From Monosporascus cannonballus (taxonomy: Eukaryota; Ascomycota; Sordariomycetes; Xylariales), in NCBI GenBank assembly GCA_004154925.1, contig QJNS01000001.1:558001-622000 (forward strand): a DNA stretch of 64,000 bases, read 5' to 3'. Position numbers and translations under genes: made by a program. The first letter of the stretch is position 1, and the number at the start of each line of letters is the position of its first letter. The notes beneath the pieces were generated by a model that was given only the letters and a program-made list of their open reading frames with translations, had not been told where the DNA came from and did not search any database. Below, piece by piece: positions 44,490 through 58,389 of the stretch.

Positions 44490-47270
44490 TTTAAAATCGA
44501 ACAGGTAATTGCCAATAAATTTTAATTATAATAAACGTTTTATTCGTTACGGTTCGGCAAAATTAAAAGGTTAAATTTTATGCGGCAAATCTTAAAAATA
44601 AACTTTAAAGGTAAATATTACAAGTAAACCGTAAAAGTAAACGCTAAAAGTCAACTTTAAATATATATAAAAAGGTTTACGAATTTTTATTAATCTCGAC
44701 CGTTTTACCGTTATCAAAAAATGTTAATACGATAATTAAGTAAAAAATACTTAATGTTAAAATAATCTCTTAAATTAATATTATTTAATATATTATGTTA
44801 TAAAATTCGAAATATAAAATACCGGTTATCCGTAATTGTAAAATTATTATAAAAATTATCGAAAAAACTTAAATTATAAATATTATTAATTTTAAACCTT
44901 TTTTTAAATATATCGATTTTATGTCTTAATTTTCGAATACGATTTAATTTATACAAATAACGATAACCGAACTTTAAAAACGCTTATATCACAAAAATAT
45001 AGAACTTATAAAAAAAGCCTCCTAGCGAAATTCGAAAAAGAAGATAATGTAGAATTAAAAAATTCCGAAATTTAGACTGTAAAACGAATTAAGCTAGACG
45101 GTTACGAACGCTAGTTTGCTCGGCTGTTTCGGATAGTAAAAGTCTTCCAAAACTCTGTAAGATAATAAACAGCTGTAAGCTGGGTAAGGTGATTTCCGAC
45201 CAGTCGTAAAGCAGATTCCAAGAAATAAATATATTAGGTTACTTCCATCTAGCGTTTCCTACTAGCTGCCAGATAATAGATTTTTACTAGTAAGTAGGTC
45301 GGTAACTAATCAATAGCTGGTTAATTACCAGCTTTATTTTCATAAGGGTTATATTTTTATAATTATTCCCTTTTTTTAAATTATTAATCTTTAATAACAT
45401 TATTATTAATTTGATATAATACGTTTCGCAAATCTGATTACGTATATTTATCGATAATGTACCGTTATATTATATTATAAGTAATTACCGTAATAATTAA
45501 TACATATTATATTACTTAATTTATTATATTTCGCCTAATCTTTTATTATAATCGGTTTTTAACTTTACCTTATTTACTTTTTTTTCCCTTTACGCCCATA
45601 TTTCTATTTTTTTTACATACGGGTTCCGTTCGGTTTCCCGTTTTTCTTTATTTTTATTTCGCTTTTTCCGTTTATTTTACGTCTTATTTCCGTTCGTAAT
45701 ATCTTTTTTTCGTAAAAAGTTCCAAGAAAAATAATATATTAATATTAAGGAAAACTAAGATTTTCTTTAATGTTATCACCTTAACGCCGATAATAAGATA
45801 AATATCAGTCGTATTACGGGCGATAATAAACCGTATTATATTTATGTAATATAACGTTATTTTAATTACCGTACGGTTTATATTTAAATTTCGGACGCCT
45901 TACATTACGTCGTAACTAATTATTATTATGAAACTTTTCGCGTAACAAATAATTATTCTTAATGTTATTAATATCGTTATTTAATTTTCGTTTAGATTTT
46001 AATTGTTTTTAAAGGTATTACCCATACGGTTTTTTAATTCGGTACCGATAATTAAGAGTTAATCGACGAGCTCGAAAAAACTCGTACTATAAATACTCAG
46101 TACGAACGTTCCGACGTAATTATAGTAAATTATCGACTCGACGTTTTTTGCAAAGCCGAATTCGCCCTTAACTTAATTATTATTAAGGAATATCGTTTTC
46201 TTAATATAACGCAAATCGATTTCCGATCGTCCGTTATGGTTCCGGAAATCCAATTTTAACGTCGTTTTATAGGTTTCTAAATTTAAATTCTTTTTGTAAA
46301 TATTACAGTCCTTTTTTTTACTGTTCCGCAATTAATTTCCGATTAGGTACAATTTTAAAATACCCCTATAAATAAAGCAATTTCGAAAGCCGTTATGCCG
46401 TTACGTTCCTTATTTACGAATACTTTTCGCCTATCCTTTAACGCTTTAACGAAACTTTAATATTTATTAATAATTATATTTAAAAAACGGCTTTACCCAA
46501 TAAAACTATTACCAAACCCAAATATATTAAGCGCTTTAAGGACGGCACCCTATTTCCGATTAATAACAAACTATATTCCGGTTAGCTGGGCCCTGCCTTT
46601 TGTAAAAAATGGAACGTGCTTAAATTCCTTCCGGATTTTACGCCGAGCAAATTTAATAAACATACCCGCTTTTTGCCGTCGTATATTTTCCGATTATTTT
46701 CCGATATTTTTATATTGACTTCCCTAATACGTTTACTAAAAGCTAATTAACGTAAAGTTTAATAATTAAACGCGAAATCTTATTCTTAAAATAAAAACTT
46801 AATTCTTTTTACGTTACTTATAAGTTTCCGACCGTTATACGATAAAGTAATTATTTACTAAAATTTCAAACATAATTATATAATTAAATAATACTTTAAT
46901 ATTATTATGTTAATTTTATTTAAAATTATGTTTTATAATTTCTATAATTATTAACCGACTAATTTATAATCGGGTTATTATTAATTTATAATCTTTAAGT
47001 CGTTTTATTTCTTATATACGTATTTAACTTTCTTCTAATAACATTATAATATTTTAAACGCGTATTTAAAATATTTTCGGAATTTCCACATATTATATTC
47101 GGCGGGCCAGCCTTTTTCCGATTATACGCCGAACGCCAACGGTTTAAATCTTTTCGGTTTATTTTTTAGCTTTTTAAAACCTGCAGCCGTTTTTATAAAA
47201 ATCGAATTTTGCTTTTAGCATATTGCCAAAATGGCGGCGAATTAGCTAATATACTCGATTGGGATTTGGA
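44490..47270. other. Unassigned insert inside Gypsy H
   Basis: Sequence without homology to the Gypsy copies. 44990-45130 reads on the plus strand as a lysine-rich peptide with few stops (RTYKKSLLAKFEKEDN). 45050-45360 has clearly higher G+C. 45980-46780 reads through scattered stops in more than one frame, with CpG-rich text. 47080-47250 is again GC-richer. It may be another RIP-decayed transposon. No catalytic motif or terminal repeat was recognised. Confidence 0.35.
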
Positions 47271-48270
47271 ATAATTATAAAATAACGAAAGTATAACGTT
47301 AATTGTAATACTAAAAAGGTAATAATTTTAAATTCTAATTAAGATTTAAATAACCGAATTTATTTTATAAAAATTAACTATACATATTTTCATAATTAAA
47401 TAAATAAATAAAATAGTTAAAAAATTAAAAAAAATTGATTTTAAAAGACCAAAAATAGCTTGTTTAATGGCAAAAAAGTTTAAACAAAAAACCCTTATAC
47501 AGAATTTTGATTTTAAATATAGCGGTATTTATAGAATTATTAACAAAATAATAAAAGATAATTATTAATAAAAATATTCCTTAAGAATTTAATTTTGCTT
47601 ATTTCTTTTATTTTTACATATACGTTAATAATATATGTTATGAAAATATTTACGAAATTTAAACCAAATAAAAAATAAAATAATAAATCAAATAAAAGGG
47701 ATTTTAATAGCTAAAAGCAAAATAAATTTATTTAATATTTTATTATATTTATAATAAAAAATCTTTTATATCGAAAAATTTTTTATAGTTAATATTTTAA
47801 TTTTCCTTTCAATATTAATTTATATAGTTTTTTTTAAAAATTAAAGTTTTCAAAATAATTCATAAGTGATTCAATTAATTTATAAGTTTTTATATTCGAA
47901 ATTTAAAATATTCAATTTATATATATATATATTTTTGGTTCTATTAATTTTAACTTTTCTTTTAAAATAATTCGATGTAAACATTTTAAATTAAAAAGTA
48001 AACCGTACGTTAACCTTGTTAATATCTGAATATTTTACGATATATTTCATATATTTAAAAAATACGAAATAAATATATAATAAAAAATAGTTTCCGGCTA
48101 AAAGATTGAAGTTTAAATAAATATATTTATAAAATCAAAACTTTTAAGTTTAAATATATTATTCTATTTTCTGATTTTGCAATTTACTTCTTTAATACGT
48201 TCTGATGTAATTATAAAACAGTTTATAAAAAAAGGAATTATTAAATAGAAATTATAGAAAAGGGAAATTA

Positions 48271-48661
48271 TATTTTAATTTAATTAATTACGGTTTTCAA
48301 AAACAATTTTAATAAAGATAATAAAAATAAGGCCTATTACGTAATAATTTAATAAGATTAATTATATAATCATTAAAACTTAATTTGATAAAATCGATAA
48401 TAAAATTATTAAAACCTGGTTCGATAGAATTAATAATAAAATTATCGGAATTTGTTTTAAACCGGTAAAAAATATTAATATATAAATATTTTTATTTATA
48501 TAATTTAACTAATATTAACTTGTAATATAATTTTGTTATTTAAAATATTTTTAATATTAGGAAACGTAATTAAGTTATTTATTACTTAAATGCGATATTT
48601 TTATTAAGATAAATTCGTATAACAAAGGTTTAATATTTGGTTAAGCCTTTTAACCGTTATA
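48271..48661 (+). repeat. 3' LTR of Gypsy H
   Basis: 391 bp. The start TATTTTAATTTAATTAATTACGG aligns with the LTR start at 40838, and the end reads AACCGTTATA. The beta-type tandem units are barely traceable. It is the most RIP-altered LTR in the window. Preceded by AGAAAAGGGAAATTA (polypurine tract). Confidence 0.7.
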
Positions 48662-50600
48662 TATATACGTTATTAAAAAATATTTTTTTTTTATTTAATA
48701 TTAAACGGATTCCGAAACCTTATATTAAGTTTATCGTATTACGAATTTTACCTCGGGCATATTAAGTTTTTTTATCGATAACGAATATATATTTTAATTA
48801 TATGTAATTAACATCTTAACGCGATTAAAGCGATAATATAGCCGTTATGTAATTAATTAAACGTATATTCCGTATTAATATTAACTTTTAGACCCGTTAA
48901 ATTGATTCTCCCTAATACGGCCTGCAAATTACGGATCCGTTTTCCAAAAGTTTCCGATACGGTTTAATCAATTTTTCGGTAAAGGCCGTAATCTTTTTCG
49001 GAAATGGCGTTTACTTATATAATACGGCGCATAATTTCGAAAGCGCGGTCGGCTGTTTCGATACTTAAGATTTGCATAATGTTAATAATAATAAAAACGT
49101 ACTAGGCTCGGTTTTCCGGCTTTTTGCAAACGGTAACCACGACGTAAGCTTAAAGGTTTAATTCGGGTATTACGGCCCAGTTGATTAACGGTAACTGGGA
49201 GATTTTCCGAAAAACGTCCAGGTACTCGGCCATATCGTATATTTTAAAATCCAGTCCAATTTTAACGGCCGCATTAAAAATTAACGCCGCCTGCCGGAAC
49301 GCCTTATACGTTACCCTGGCCGAATTATTTTTGTTCCCGAGATTATTAAGTAACAGCCGGCTTTTAAATAATAGGATTTCGTACAAAATAAGGTTTAGGA
49401 TCCTAATTACCGTTATATTATTTTGCCAAAATATTAAGTCGTTTATATGCCGGTTTATATAATTAATAATTATTATTATTACGTTTAACGTATTTATTAT
49501 GTTATTAAAGTTAAAATATTTTTTGTTTTGCCTTACCAATAATTATTTGAAATAATAAATATTATTTCCGGGATTAGTTTTTAAATTTAAATATTTGGAA
49601 ATTTCAGATTAAGGATTAATATTAAGATAAAATATCGTAACTAGGTCGAACTTATTATATGAAAGTTAAAATATAAAACAAATAATAATAAATATAATTT
49701 TTGTATTTTATTATAATATTATTAAACGTAAGGTGAAATGATAAAAATATTATAGGCCGTTTTTACGTTACATAATACGTTAAATTCTTTCGATATAACC
49801 TTTTAATTAATTATAGTTTTTTATGGAAAACTCTAATATTTAATACGGGTTTTTATTATTAGTAAAATAAAGGGAAAAGTATTTACGTTATAATATATAA
49901 ATTTAACGTTAATTACGATAAGCATTTTGTTATTTTTTTTAAAAAAGGTTTATTAAGCGCCTTATTATAAATTCTAAAAATAACTTATAATATTTTATAA
50001 TTTTTTGATCCGGGGCGAAAATAAACTTTTCTATTTTGTATCTTTTATAACGATATTAAACGTTATTCGCCAAAGTAATATGTTAGGCCGTAAGATTAAA
50101 TAATATTATTATTAGCCGCGGAAAATAAAACAATGGATAGATTATCTATTTTTTTTCAAATATTAAAATATTCAAATTATTTAAGTTATTATTTCCGTCG
50201 AAAAAAAACCGTAATAAAGGGAAATATTGTTAATTTGTTTTTATTAATTTCGATAGGAAAAACGATAAAATGTAGGTTTTTATCGACCCGTAAACTTGGT
50301 ATTACCAGATCGTGCGGCATTTTTTCCGTATTATCGTTAAATAAGTTTTATAATACCCGTATGTTCGATTTTAAAATAACCGCGGCCGCCGAAATCGTTA
50401 AAACCTTGTGGTATTTTATAGGACGGAATATTTTTTGGCGTATTTTTCCGATATCCTTTATTACGTAATGGCAAACTTGTATCGAATATTTCTTTACGTT
50501 ATTCGAATGGAAAAAGTTAATAAAAGCGAATATAAACATATTTAGAAATAAATTAATATTATTATAATTTAACGACTTAAGGAAATTATCAAAATTAAGT
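48662..50600 (-). pseudogene. RIP-decayed minus-strand coding region of unknown family
   Basis: The longest remaining frame is 49539-49150 (129 residues: FKIYDMAEYLDVFRKIS near the C-terminus). It continues past a stop as CKKPEN and, further on, DYGLYRKIDQTVSETFGKRI. Upstream, 50539-50348 reads IQVCHYVIKDIGKIRQKI and KVLTISAAAVILKS. Stops fall at likely Gln/Trp codons, so this was a coding region before RIP. I recognise no domain. It is neither the Gypsy nor the Copia family seen here and may be another transposon or a duplicated host gene. Confidence 0.4.
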
Positions 50601-51429
50601 AATTTATTGGCTTTAAGTTAACGAATATCGTGAGCAGCTATAATTAATTATTTAACAAATAATAGAATAGATATATTATATAAGCAAATTATTTTTTAAA
50701 TTTAAAATTTATATTTAAAATTTTAATAAATGAATAATTTATTTATTTATTAATAATTAATAACATGCCTTAATAATATAAATATATTTTTGTATAATAA
50801 TGCCATTATATCCAGGTAAACTAAATAATAAAATTTCTTTTTTCGACCATTAAAATTTAAGGAGCAATTTCGTTTACGGCGGCATTTTTGCCTTATGATA
50901 ACTTATTATATGATATTTTTCATTGTAACAACGACGATGAAAATAATGGCCTTAATATGTTACGAAAATAAGGAAATTAGATTTGATAATAAAGAATTAA
51001 GTTCTATTTTTTATAGTAAAATATATATAGTTTAATTAGGATTAGGGTAAGGAAATAAGTACCTGTAAATAACTTACGAAAACCTATAAGTTTTCATAGG
51101 TACCCATTTATTACTTATTTAATTTAATAAATATCTGCAGGTGTTTATCGGATTTATTAAAAGTTTATTAGGTGTTTATTAGGTTTTATTAAGAATTTAG
51201 TAATATTTAATAAGTAAAAATTTGAATATGAAGTAAATTACTTTAATAATTTAAAATAATTTAAAATAATGTGATAATAATGGTAATATTAAAAAATTTG
51301 GAATTAAATTATGCAAAATATTTTAAGTATTATAAAATCAAATAATACCGATTTCCTTTTAAATCGAACTTAAATTTTGTTCAAAATATAATTATTATTA
51401 TTATTTTGCGTATTATCCGAAGCCTTATT

Positions 51430-51478
51430 TTTTTGCGCGTTATTATTTTGCGCGTTATTATTTTGCGCGTTATTACTT
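51430..51478 (+). repeat. 15-bp tandem repeat
   Basis: Three copies of TTTTGCGCGTTATTA, with a further partial one upstream near 51404. Confidence 0.85.
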
Positions 51479-51980
51479 TGTATATTTTTTTAAATTGCAG
51501 TTAAAATATTAGCTTTTTTACCGAGAGCTGCAATTTTTATTTATGTTTTTATTAAGCTTTACTAATAGCTTAAAACATTTTTAATTAAATAAATATTTCT
51601 TTTATTAAATAAGAATTCCTTTGGCGAAAATAACGTATAAATTAATTATTATAAAAAATTAAATTATTTTAAAATTATTTTATATTTTATTTATTTTTAA
51701 ATAATTCGTCTAATATAATATTTGTTATTTCTTATATAACATTTATAGTAAAAAGTTAGAATTGTTATTAGTTTTTAAAATGTTATTAAATCCTTTTTAT
51801 TAAATGTTAAAAAAACATTTTTTAAGTAATAACTTAATATTTGTTTAACATTATCGAATTTTACGTAAAATGACGGCTATATATATTAATATTATTGCAA
51901 AAGTATTTGAATTATTAAAGAAAATTATTACCAAATAAAACGTAGTTTTTTCGCCTTTTAAGAAAAACGAAGCCTTTAGG

Positions 51981-52061
51981 CATTATTTTCCTAGCCGGGC
52001 GTTTAAGTATTATTTTCCCTGCCGGGCGCTTAAATATTATTTTTCTAACCAGAGGTTATTT
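51981..52061 (+). repeat. 27-bp tandem repeat, three units
   Basis: Units of the form TATTATTTTCC-TGCCGGGCG plus TTAA. The first two are nearly identical, the third is diverged. GC-rich cores stand out from the AT-rich background. Confidence 0.75.
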
Positions 52062-55000
52062 TATAACGTCAGGAATTTTATTTAACGCCAGGTAATTTTT
52101 TTAATTTACAAATTAATTGAACGAACCGTTTACCTAATACGCGCAATTTGAACTATTATTATAATTATTAAATTATTAATTAAAAAGTATTTAATAATTA
52201 TTTTAATAAATATTTATTATTATAATTTGATTTATTATTATAATAACGTAAAATTAGTAATTATAATAATGATAAAATAATAAATAGGTATTTTGCGAAT
52301 TTTGAATTAAGTATAAATATAAATATTTTTTTGAAAGGTAAAATAAATAAAGTAATATAAGGTAATTATAAAATGTTTCTATAATTTATTTAAATACCAC
52401 GTTTAAAAAGATTTATTTCCTTATTATAACAAAAATAATATATATAGCATTATTAGTTTACGGTTATGTTTTTAATTTTACTTTATATAAATAAATATTT
52501 TATATAATAAAAATCTGTATATTTTATAATAAAAATAAATAATATAAAATATAAAAGGGAATAATTTCATATTAAATTTAATCCGCCTTTAAAAGTTATG
52601 AATATATTAATTATGTTATTTATCGCCTTAATTTAATAATTACAAATTTATTTTATTTTAATTATAATAATAAATCCAAATTATTTTATAAAAATAACCG
52701 GTTTTAAATAAGCGTTAAAATTTGACTTTTCGAAAACTTATTCGCTTATCTTTTAATACCACCTTTATTTTTGCTATTAATTGACTTTTTTATTTGTAAA
52801 ATTAACCCTTAAATAAAATTCCTTTATATTAAAATCTATTTAATTTAATAACTTATTTAGCATATGGAAATTCTTGGAATACCTAATTTTTGTTTTCGTT
52901 ATTTTCGGTTTTATCCGGATTTTTTAAATCGTTATTTAATATCTTATAACGTTTATCTAATAATAAGTTATGTTAATTCGGCAGTTTTCCTAAATTTTCG
53001 ATAAACTGAATTTAAAATATTTTCGGTATTTTCTTATACGTTTTTCAAATTATTTTCGGATATAAATAAAGTCGTTATTATCATATATAATATCGTTCTT
53101 TAAATTAAATATTTTTATTCGGATATAAAATAATATAATCGAAATTAATTTAAATTTTTACGATAATATTGATTAACGGTGAAAATAATACTTTAATCGA
53201 ATAATATTCCAAATACATTTTATTAATACGGAAAATTTTAAATATATAATATATTACGTATAAAATAAATAAAACCGAGGAATATGTTATTAATCCGTTA
53301 CCATAATATTAAAATGGCTTCGTTCGGATGGATATTTAAGTAATATAATTAAAAAACTAATTTTTAAAATATTAATTAAATCATTTATATTTATATTAGA
53401 AATAATCCTTAATAATTTTTTTTACGGATTATCGTTAATATGGTATATTGAACCCTATTTTTTAAAATTTGAATTTAATAAGAAACTTTCGATAAGGTTT
53501 TCGTAATTCGAAATAAAAATACGTATAATAAATTATATATTTTGCTTATTTTATTATTTCAAATACTTTTTGTACGTTTGCTTAAAGTATTTAACGGCTT
53601 TTCCGTAAAATGCATTATTAAATAATTTCAATTATAAATACTTTTGTTAAGTATTAAAATAATTACTAAATTTAATAACCGTATTGCTTAATAATAGGTA
53701 AATCAAAACAAAAAGATAAATTAATAAGCGATTATTAAAAAATAATTTATTAATATATTTAAGAAATTTTATAATTGCTAATTTGGTATTTGTCTACTAT
53801 AATCGTAATTATTTTAATATATAATTAATACATTTAAAAAATATTGATTTTTTCTTATTTTTTCTTTATTTTTTGGTTCTTTATCCGGATAATATTTTTA
53901 ATAAGCCTTAGCGATATACTTTTCGTATTTACGTAAATACTTAAACATAATTTTATATCCGCCCACCATATAGAAAATATAATTTTCTCAAAAAAAGCTA
54001 AAAGCATTCGCTATTTAAATAAAATATTTAAAAATATTAACTAAATAACGAATAAATTTAATACCGTTAAAGAGTAATATTTAACCCGTTTTTTAATGGT
54101 AAATATTTGTATATAAATCTTTAAATTACGGGATATATTTTTATAATACGTAATAAAAAGAACTACCGAATTTTAAAGGCCATAAATATTACGGATTATA
54201 TGAAATATATTTTTATTATTCAAAATCTTATTTATAATTATATTTTATTGGATTTATACAAAGTTTCTTTTTTTATAACAGTTAAAATAAATCCAAATAT
54301 TAAATATACGTAATTATAAAAATTTAATAATTATTTTATAATTATTTCAAAAAATGCGTATTTATATAATTATATGTTTTTTGTTTCGGATTAATAAAGT
54401 TTTTACCTTATTTCCGCAAGTTTTTAAAATCTTATTTTATTCGTTTCAAGGTTTGTTAAATTTATTTAATAACCTTATATTATAAACCTTAAAAGAATAA
54501 TTAAATGACCTTTATAAAATATATGATATATATATATAATACCGAACCTCCCTTTCAAATTAAAATCTATTACGTAATTTCCAATAAAATTATTTTATTT
54601 AATTATTTATTTAGTATTAAAAAAATTATCCGTAATAAAAATACGCAATCGCCAAGTTATTTGTATTTTACTTAATTAAAATAATAATTTATTGTTATTA
54701 AATATATTCCATTTAATATTATAAAGTTAAATATTAATTTAGAAATAAAACTTGTTTATTTCGGGTTAATGCAAAAGATAATATTCTTTAGAACAAAATA
54801 ATAAATAAGCCGTAATCCAAATATTATAATTCATTAATATATAAAACTTTAAGAAAATATGCTTAAACCTATATTTAATAACTGTATTAATATATATCTA
54901 TATATATTTTACATATATTTTTATTACTGGTGGTTCCAAGCCGTTACTATAAAATATCATTATAATTCGGAAATATTTATTTAAAGGACTTTTAATAAAT

Positions 55001-56489
55001 AAAAGTTAAGATATAAAATAATTAATTAAACATTTCCATTTAAAATTTAATATTTTAAATAATATTAGATTTTAATTATAATAAATAAGGATTATTTTAT
55101 AATTATTATCTTTTTTAAAAAAGGAAAAAAAGTTAAAAATAAAAAATCTAATAAAAAGTTATTAATAAGAAGTTATATAATAATTATGTTAAAATTAATT
55201 TAAGTTATATATATAGTATAATTATATTAAAACCTTTATTATTAATAATTAGGTCCGTTTAATTTATCTTTTTATAGCATATATTACTCCGTATATATTT
55301 TTTAATAAAACGTATTTCGTTTTTTTGGAAAAAAAAATATATAAAATAATACTTATATTGCCTATACTTAATTTGGAATTACTTAATTATCCATTAATAA
55401 ATTTATACAAAACTCTTTTTAATATTTCGAATTATAATTTATTTTATTAAATATGCTAATAATTTCGTTTAATATGTTTTCGTTATTTTTGCTATTAACA
55501 TTCTTTTGAAATCATAATTATTGCTGGTATCAAAATATTTAATTCTTATATCAACGCTTTCAATATTTGTAATATTCCCGGTTAATAATAAGAAAATCGG
55601 CTTTCTATCGTATCTGGGATTCAAATCGGCTCGAATAGTTTAACATAATAATGTAATTTTTTTAGCTAGGTAAGTTCGGTAAATTAAATTATTTTTCGTT
55701 TGATAATTACTAGTTAAATTATAAATAATTAGGTTCTGAATTTGGCTTTTAAGTATTTTATTTTTAATTCGAATTTGTTTTAATCTGTTTTTAAGTTTAA
55801 TAATTATTACCGTTACTTTTTAATAAATAATTTTCGTTAAGTATTTCATTATTATTTTAATTATTAATTACAAAAAGTTTTAATTATTATTTTAATTAAA
55901 ATTATTATTTTGTTAAATATTTATTTTATAATAATTTATTATTATCGAAATTATTATCGCCAAAATTAAAATTGTCGAAAATTTATAATGTTATTTCGAC
56001 ATTATAATAAATTCGATTAAAACCATAATTAATGTTTTTTTATAGTAAATAAATAATTGGCAAAAAGAAATAATCGAAATTACGTAAATAACTGGCGATA
56101 TGACATCTTAAAATTACGTATTAACTTTTCCGAACGTCACTTATTTTTTTTGCTTTTATTAAATTTTTATAATAAAGTTATCTACTTTATTTACTTTAAT
56201 TCGAACTTAATATTACCAAAATAATATAATTAAAAGATTATCCGTTTTAAGTAACACTTTAAATTTTTTACGAATTAAAAATATCGAAAACGAATTTAAT
56301 ATAAATTTTATTAATTTTATTTTTAATTTTTCCCCGTTACATAAATTTACTACATATATAACTTTGGACTCCACATAATGAATAACTCTAACAAAAAATA
56401 GGGAAAACATACCCAAAACCATAGTAACTCATATAATCCAAAGCATTTTAACAACGTAATAACGTATTTCTTAATAAAATAAAGCTATT

Positions 56490-57940
56490 TAGGCTATTTA
56501 GCTTTACGATGCTTTTTTTTAGCAAGCTGCTTTTTAATATAATTATTAATTAGGACCTAATTATTAGCTTTTATAACATTTAAACGTTTAATAACTTTAT
56601 CCTTAACCGACCTAATATTTGATAAATTCGCAAAAATCTTATTCAGTTACTTAATAATAATTTGGTGTTTACAACCTTCGTATTTTTTGAATTTCGTTCG
56701 TAAAAGTTAATTATTATGGCGGAAAATAACGTTTTCGGTATTAAAATTATTAAACCCCTTAACAGTTTTAATTACTACCGTCCGTATATCGCAAAAGGCC
56801 TCCGCTTAATTACGTAAAACCGTTCGTATATTTTTCCGTAGCTTTAAGGCCTTATAAGAAATATATACGATTTCGTTTTAGCTGTTAATCATTTATTCCG
56901 GGGGTATTTTCGGCTTAGGGGTCGGTTAAAATGTTATTTCGGAATTTTTTAATACTATTTTGGCTTTAAAAGGAAATAAGCCGGTATAACGCTATCCAGC
57001 TTTAATATTCTTATTAGTAAAGGCGATTTCGGCAATTTCGCAATATGCTTTTAGTATACCGCGTTTATATTCGAAAACTGGTATAAGTAATCCGCCGGCC
57101 TTTCGCAAAGCGATACGATATTCCTGTTTAAATTCGGAAAATACGGTAACGTCGAATAGCTAAAAGTTACTATTTAAATAAGGTAAAAAATATATAAGGG
57201 CAACCTTATTCTTAAAGTATTTTTACATAAAAGCAAAAAATACGTATATAACATAGCTATTTAGGATAAATAACCGCCATTTATTATAAAAATAAGGCTT
57301 AATTTCCCCCAAACAATAGATTTTAACTATTTTAATGCGATGATATTATTAATCCACCCTTCGGAATTAAGGTATATTTGGCTTTTTCGATATTTTCGGA
57401 TAAGTATTATTTTTGAACGGTAAAATTATTAAAAATATATACGGCCATACCTTTTCCGTATATAAAGCCGATATATTCGAAGATAAATACTTATAACGTT
57501 ACCCCCGATTTTCTAAGCCTTACGTAAGCCGTTTTCGAAAATCCTACGACCGTTTTATTAATTTGTTCTCCCTTTTAAACGCCCGTTTTATCCATATTAT
57601 ATTTATTCGCAAATTTAATTTTGTATTTGATTCGGACGGCGGCGAGGAAGGAAAAAAACTCGCGGATATCGTTACGATTACGTAGCTTTAGGCGGTCCCG
57701 GGGCATTATTCGTCCTTTTTTCGTATATATTTTGTTATGGTGTACAATAAAGCGATTAACCTAATTTTTCCCGACGGTCCCTTTAAGGCTTAATAGGTTT
57801 TCTGCCATTTAATGAACCTATATCTTTATGGGGGCGCTGCCGTATACCTTTTCGTGCAATATCTAATTAACAAATTTATCCTTTTTTTAATCCGACAGCT
57901 TATACGTTTTAACTTTGGCTTCAGAACGCGATTTGGAACC
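56490..57940 (-). pseudogene. Fot1/pogo-type transposase relic
   Basis: Read on the minus strand. An N-terminal helix region is followed by a HNKIYTKKGRIMPRDRLKLR segment. The first catalytic block YNMDKTGV (usually DETG) is at about 57580-57605, then KTAYVRLRKSGVTLQVF. A later block reads IPKGWINNIIALK. The second Asp block is mutated to NGGYLS (plus about 57290). Then AG-RYTGLFP near 56990, with the Trp as TAG, and a basic C-terminal tail ending KKQLAKKKHRKAK. This order matches DDE transposases of the Fot1/pogo branch, which cut and paste at TA. The 5' end is cut by the Gypsy E LTR at 57941. RIP stops and lost catalytic residues make it dead. Confidence 0.75.
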
Positions 57941-58317
57941 TGTGACGGCTTGGCGGTTTAACTAACTATTAAACTTTAAGTCGACGGGTTTATGTTAGTA
58001 GGAGTATCGTGGGAATCTGAGCAATAAATACAGTAACGTGTTACGTCTTGTAATTCCAAGGGTGCTTTGGGTAACGATATTGTATTATAAGCTAAAGTTA
58101 TTTAAATTATGGAAATAATGAACGTATATATCCTTATTTTGTTATACTGGCTTACCTTTGTTTAAACGTATCTAGTGAATTCTTGTTAAGCGGTTGCTTA
58201 GTATTAATTAGTTATGCTTAGTAGATTTTTGCTGAGCATTCGTTATGTAATCCGAGAAGTGGTCCGTATTATTTTTGTTAACCGTTTTTTGAGACCGGAA
58301 GCTGTTAGGTCGTAATA
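57941..58317 (-). repeat. 3' LTR of Gypsy copy E (U3 type delta)
   Basis: 377 bp. R-U5 is near-identical to that of the other copies. U3 matches the P and F LTRs. Inserted into the Fot1/pogo transposase relic. Confidence 0.88.
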
Positions 58318-58389
58318 CGATTTTCCTTTTTTTAAAATTTTGCTTTTAAGATTTTTATTTTTTTCGGTAAGTGTTATTGGTTCTTTACG

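Larger units (their letters stand above)
42900..48661 (+). mobile_element. Old, strongly decayed plus-strand Gypsy H, 5'-truncated
   Basis: Protease and RT stretches at 42900-44490 align with copies C and D only loosely (for example the block matching 22351-22460 at about 43945-44055). Integrase and chromodomain-side text is found at 47290-47760, and a 3' LTR ends at 48661. Homology is lost between about 44490 and 47270, where foreign sequence is inserted. The lower identity suggests an older layer than copies B, C and D. Confidence 0.6.
50601..56200. other. Very AT-rich relic sequence, no gene or element identified
   Basis: The window's most AT-rich stretch. I saw no LTR end, RT motif or open frame above about 60 codons. 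Two minisatellites occur at 51430-51478 and 51981-52061. Probably decayed transposons beyond recognition by eye. Confidence 0.5.

Noticed and set aside
55560..55640. Possible tRNA gene on the minus strand (B-box-like GATTTGAATCC)
   Set aside because: No A box or acceptor stem could be paired at the right distance. A single B-box-like match is not enough, and at best it is a RIP-altered remnant.
50601..56200. Mitochondrial DNA insertion, considered because of extreme AT content
   Set aside because: No mitochondrial gene motif was seen, and the composition is continuous with the RIP-altered nuclear repeats on both sides.
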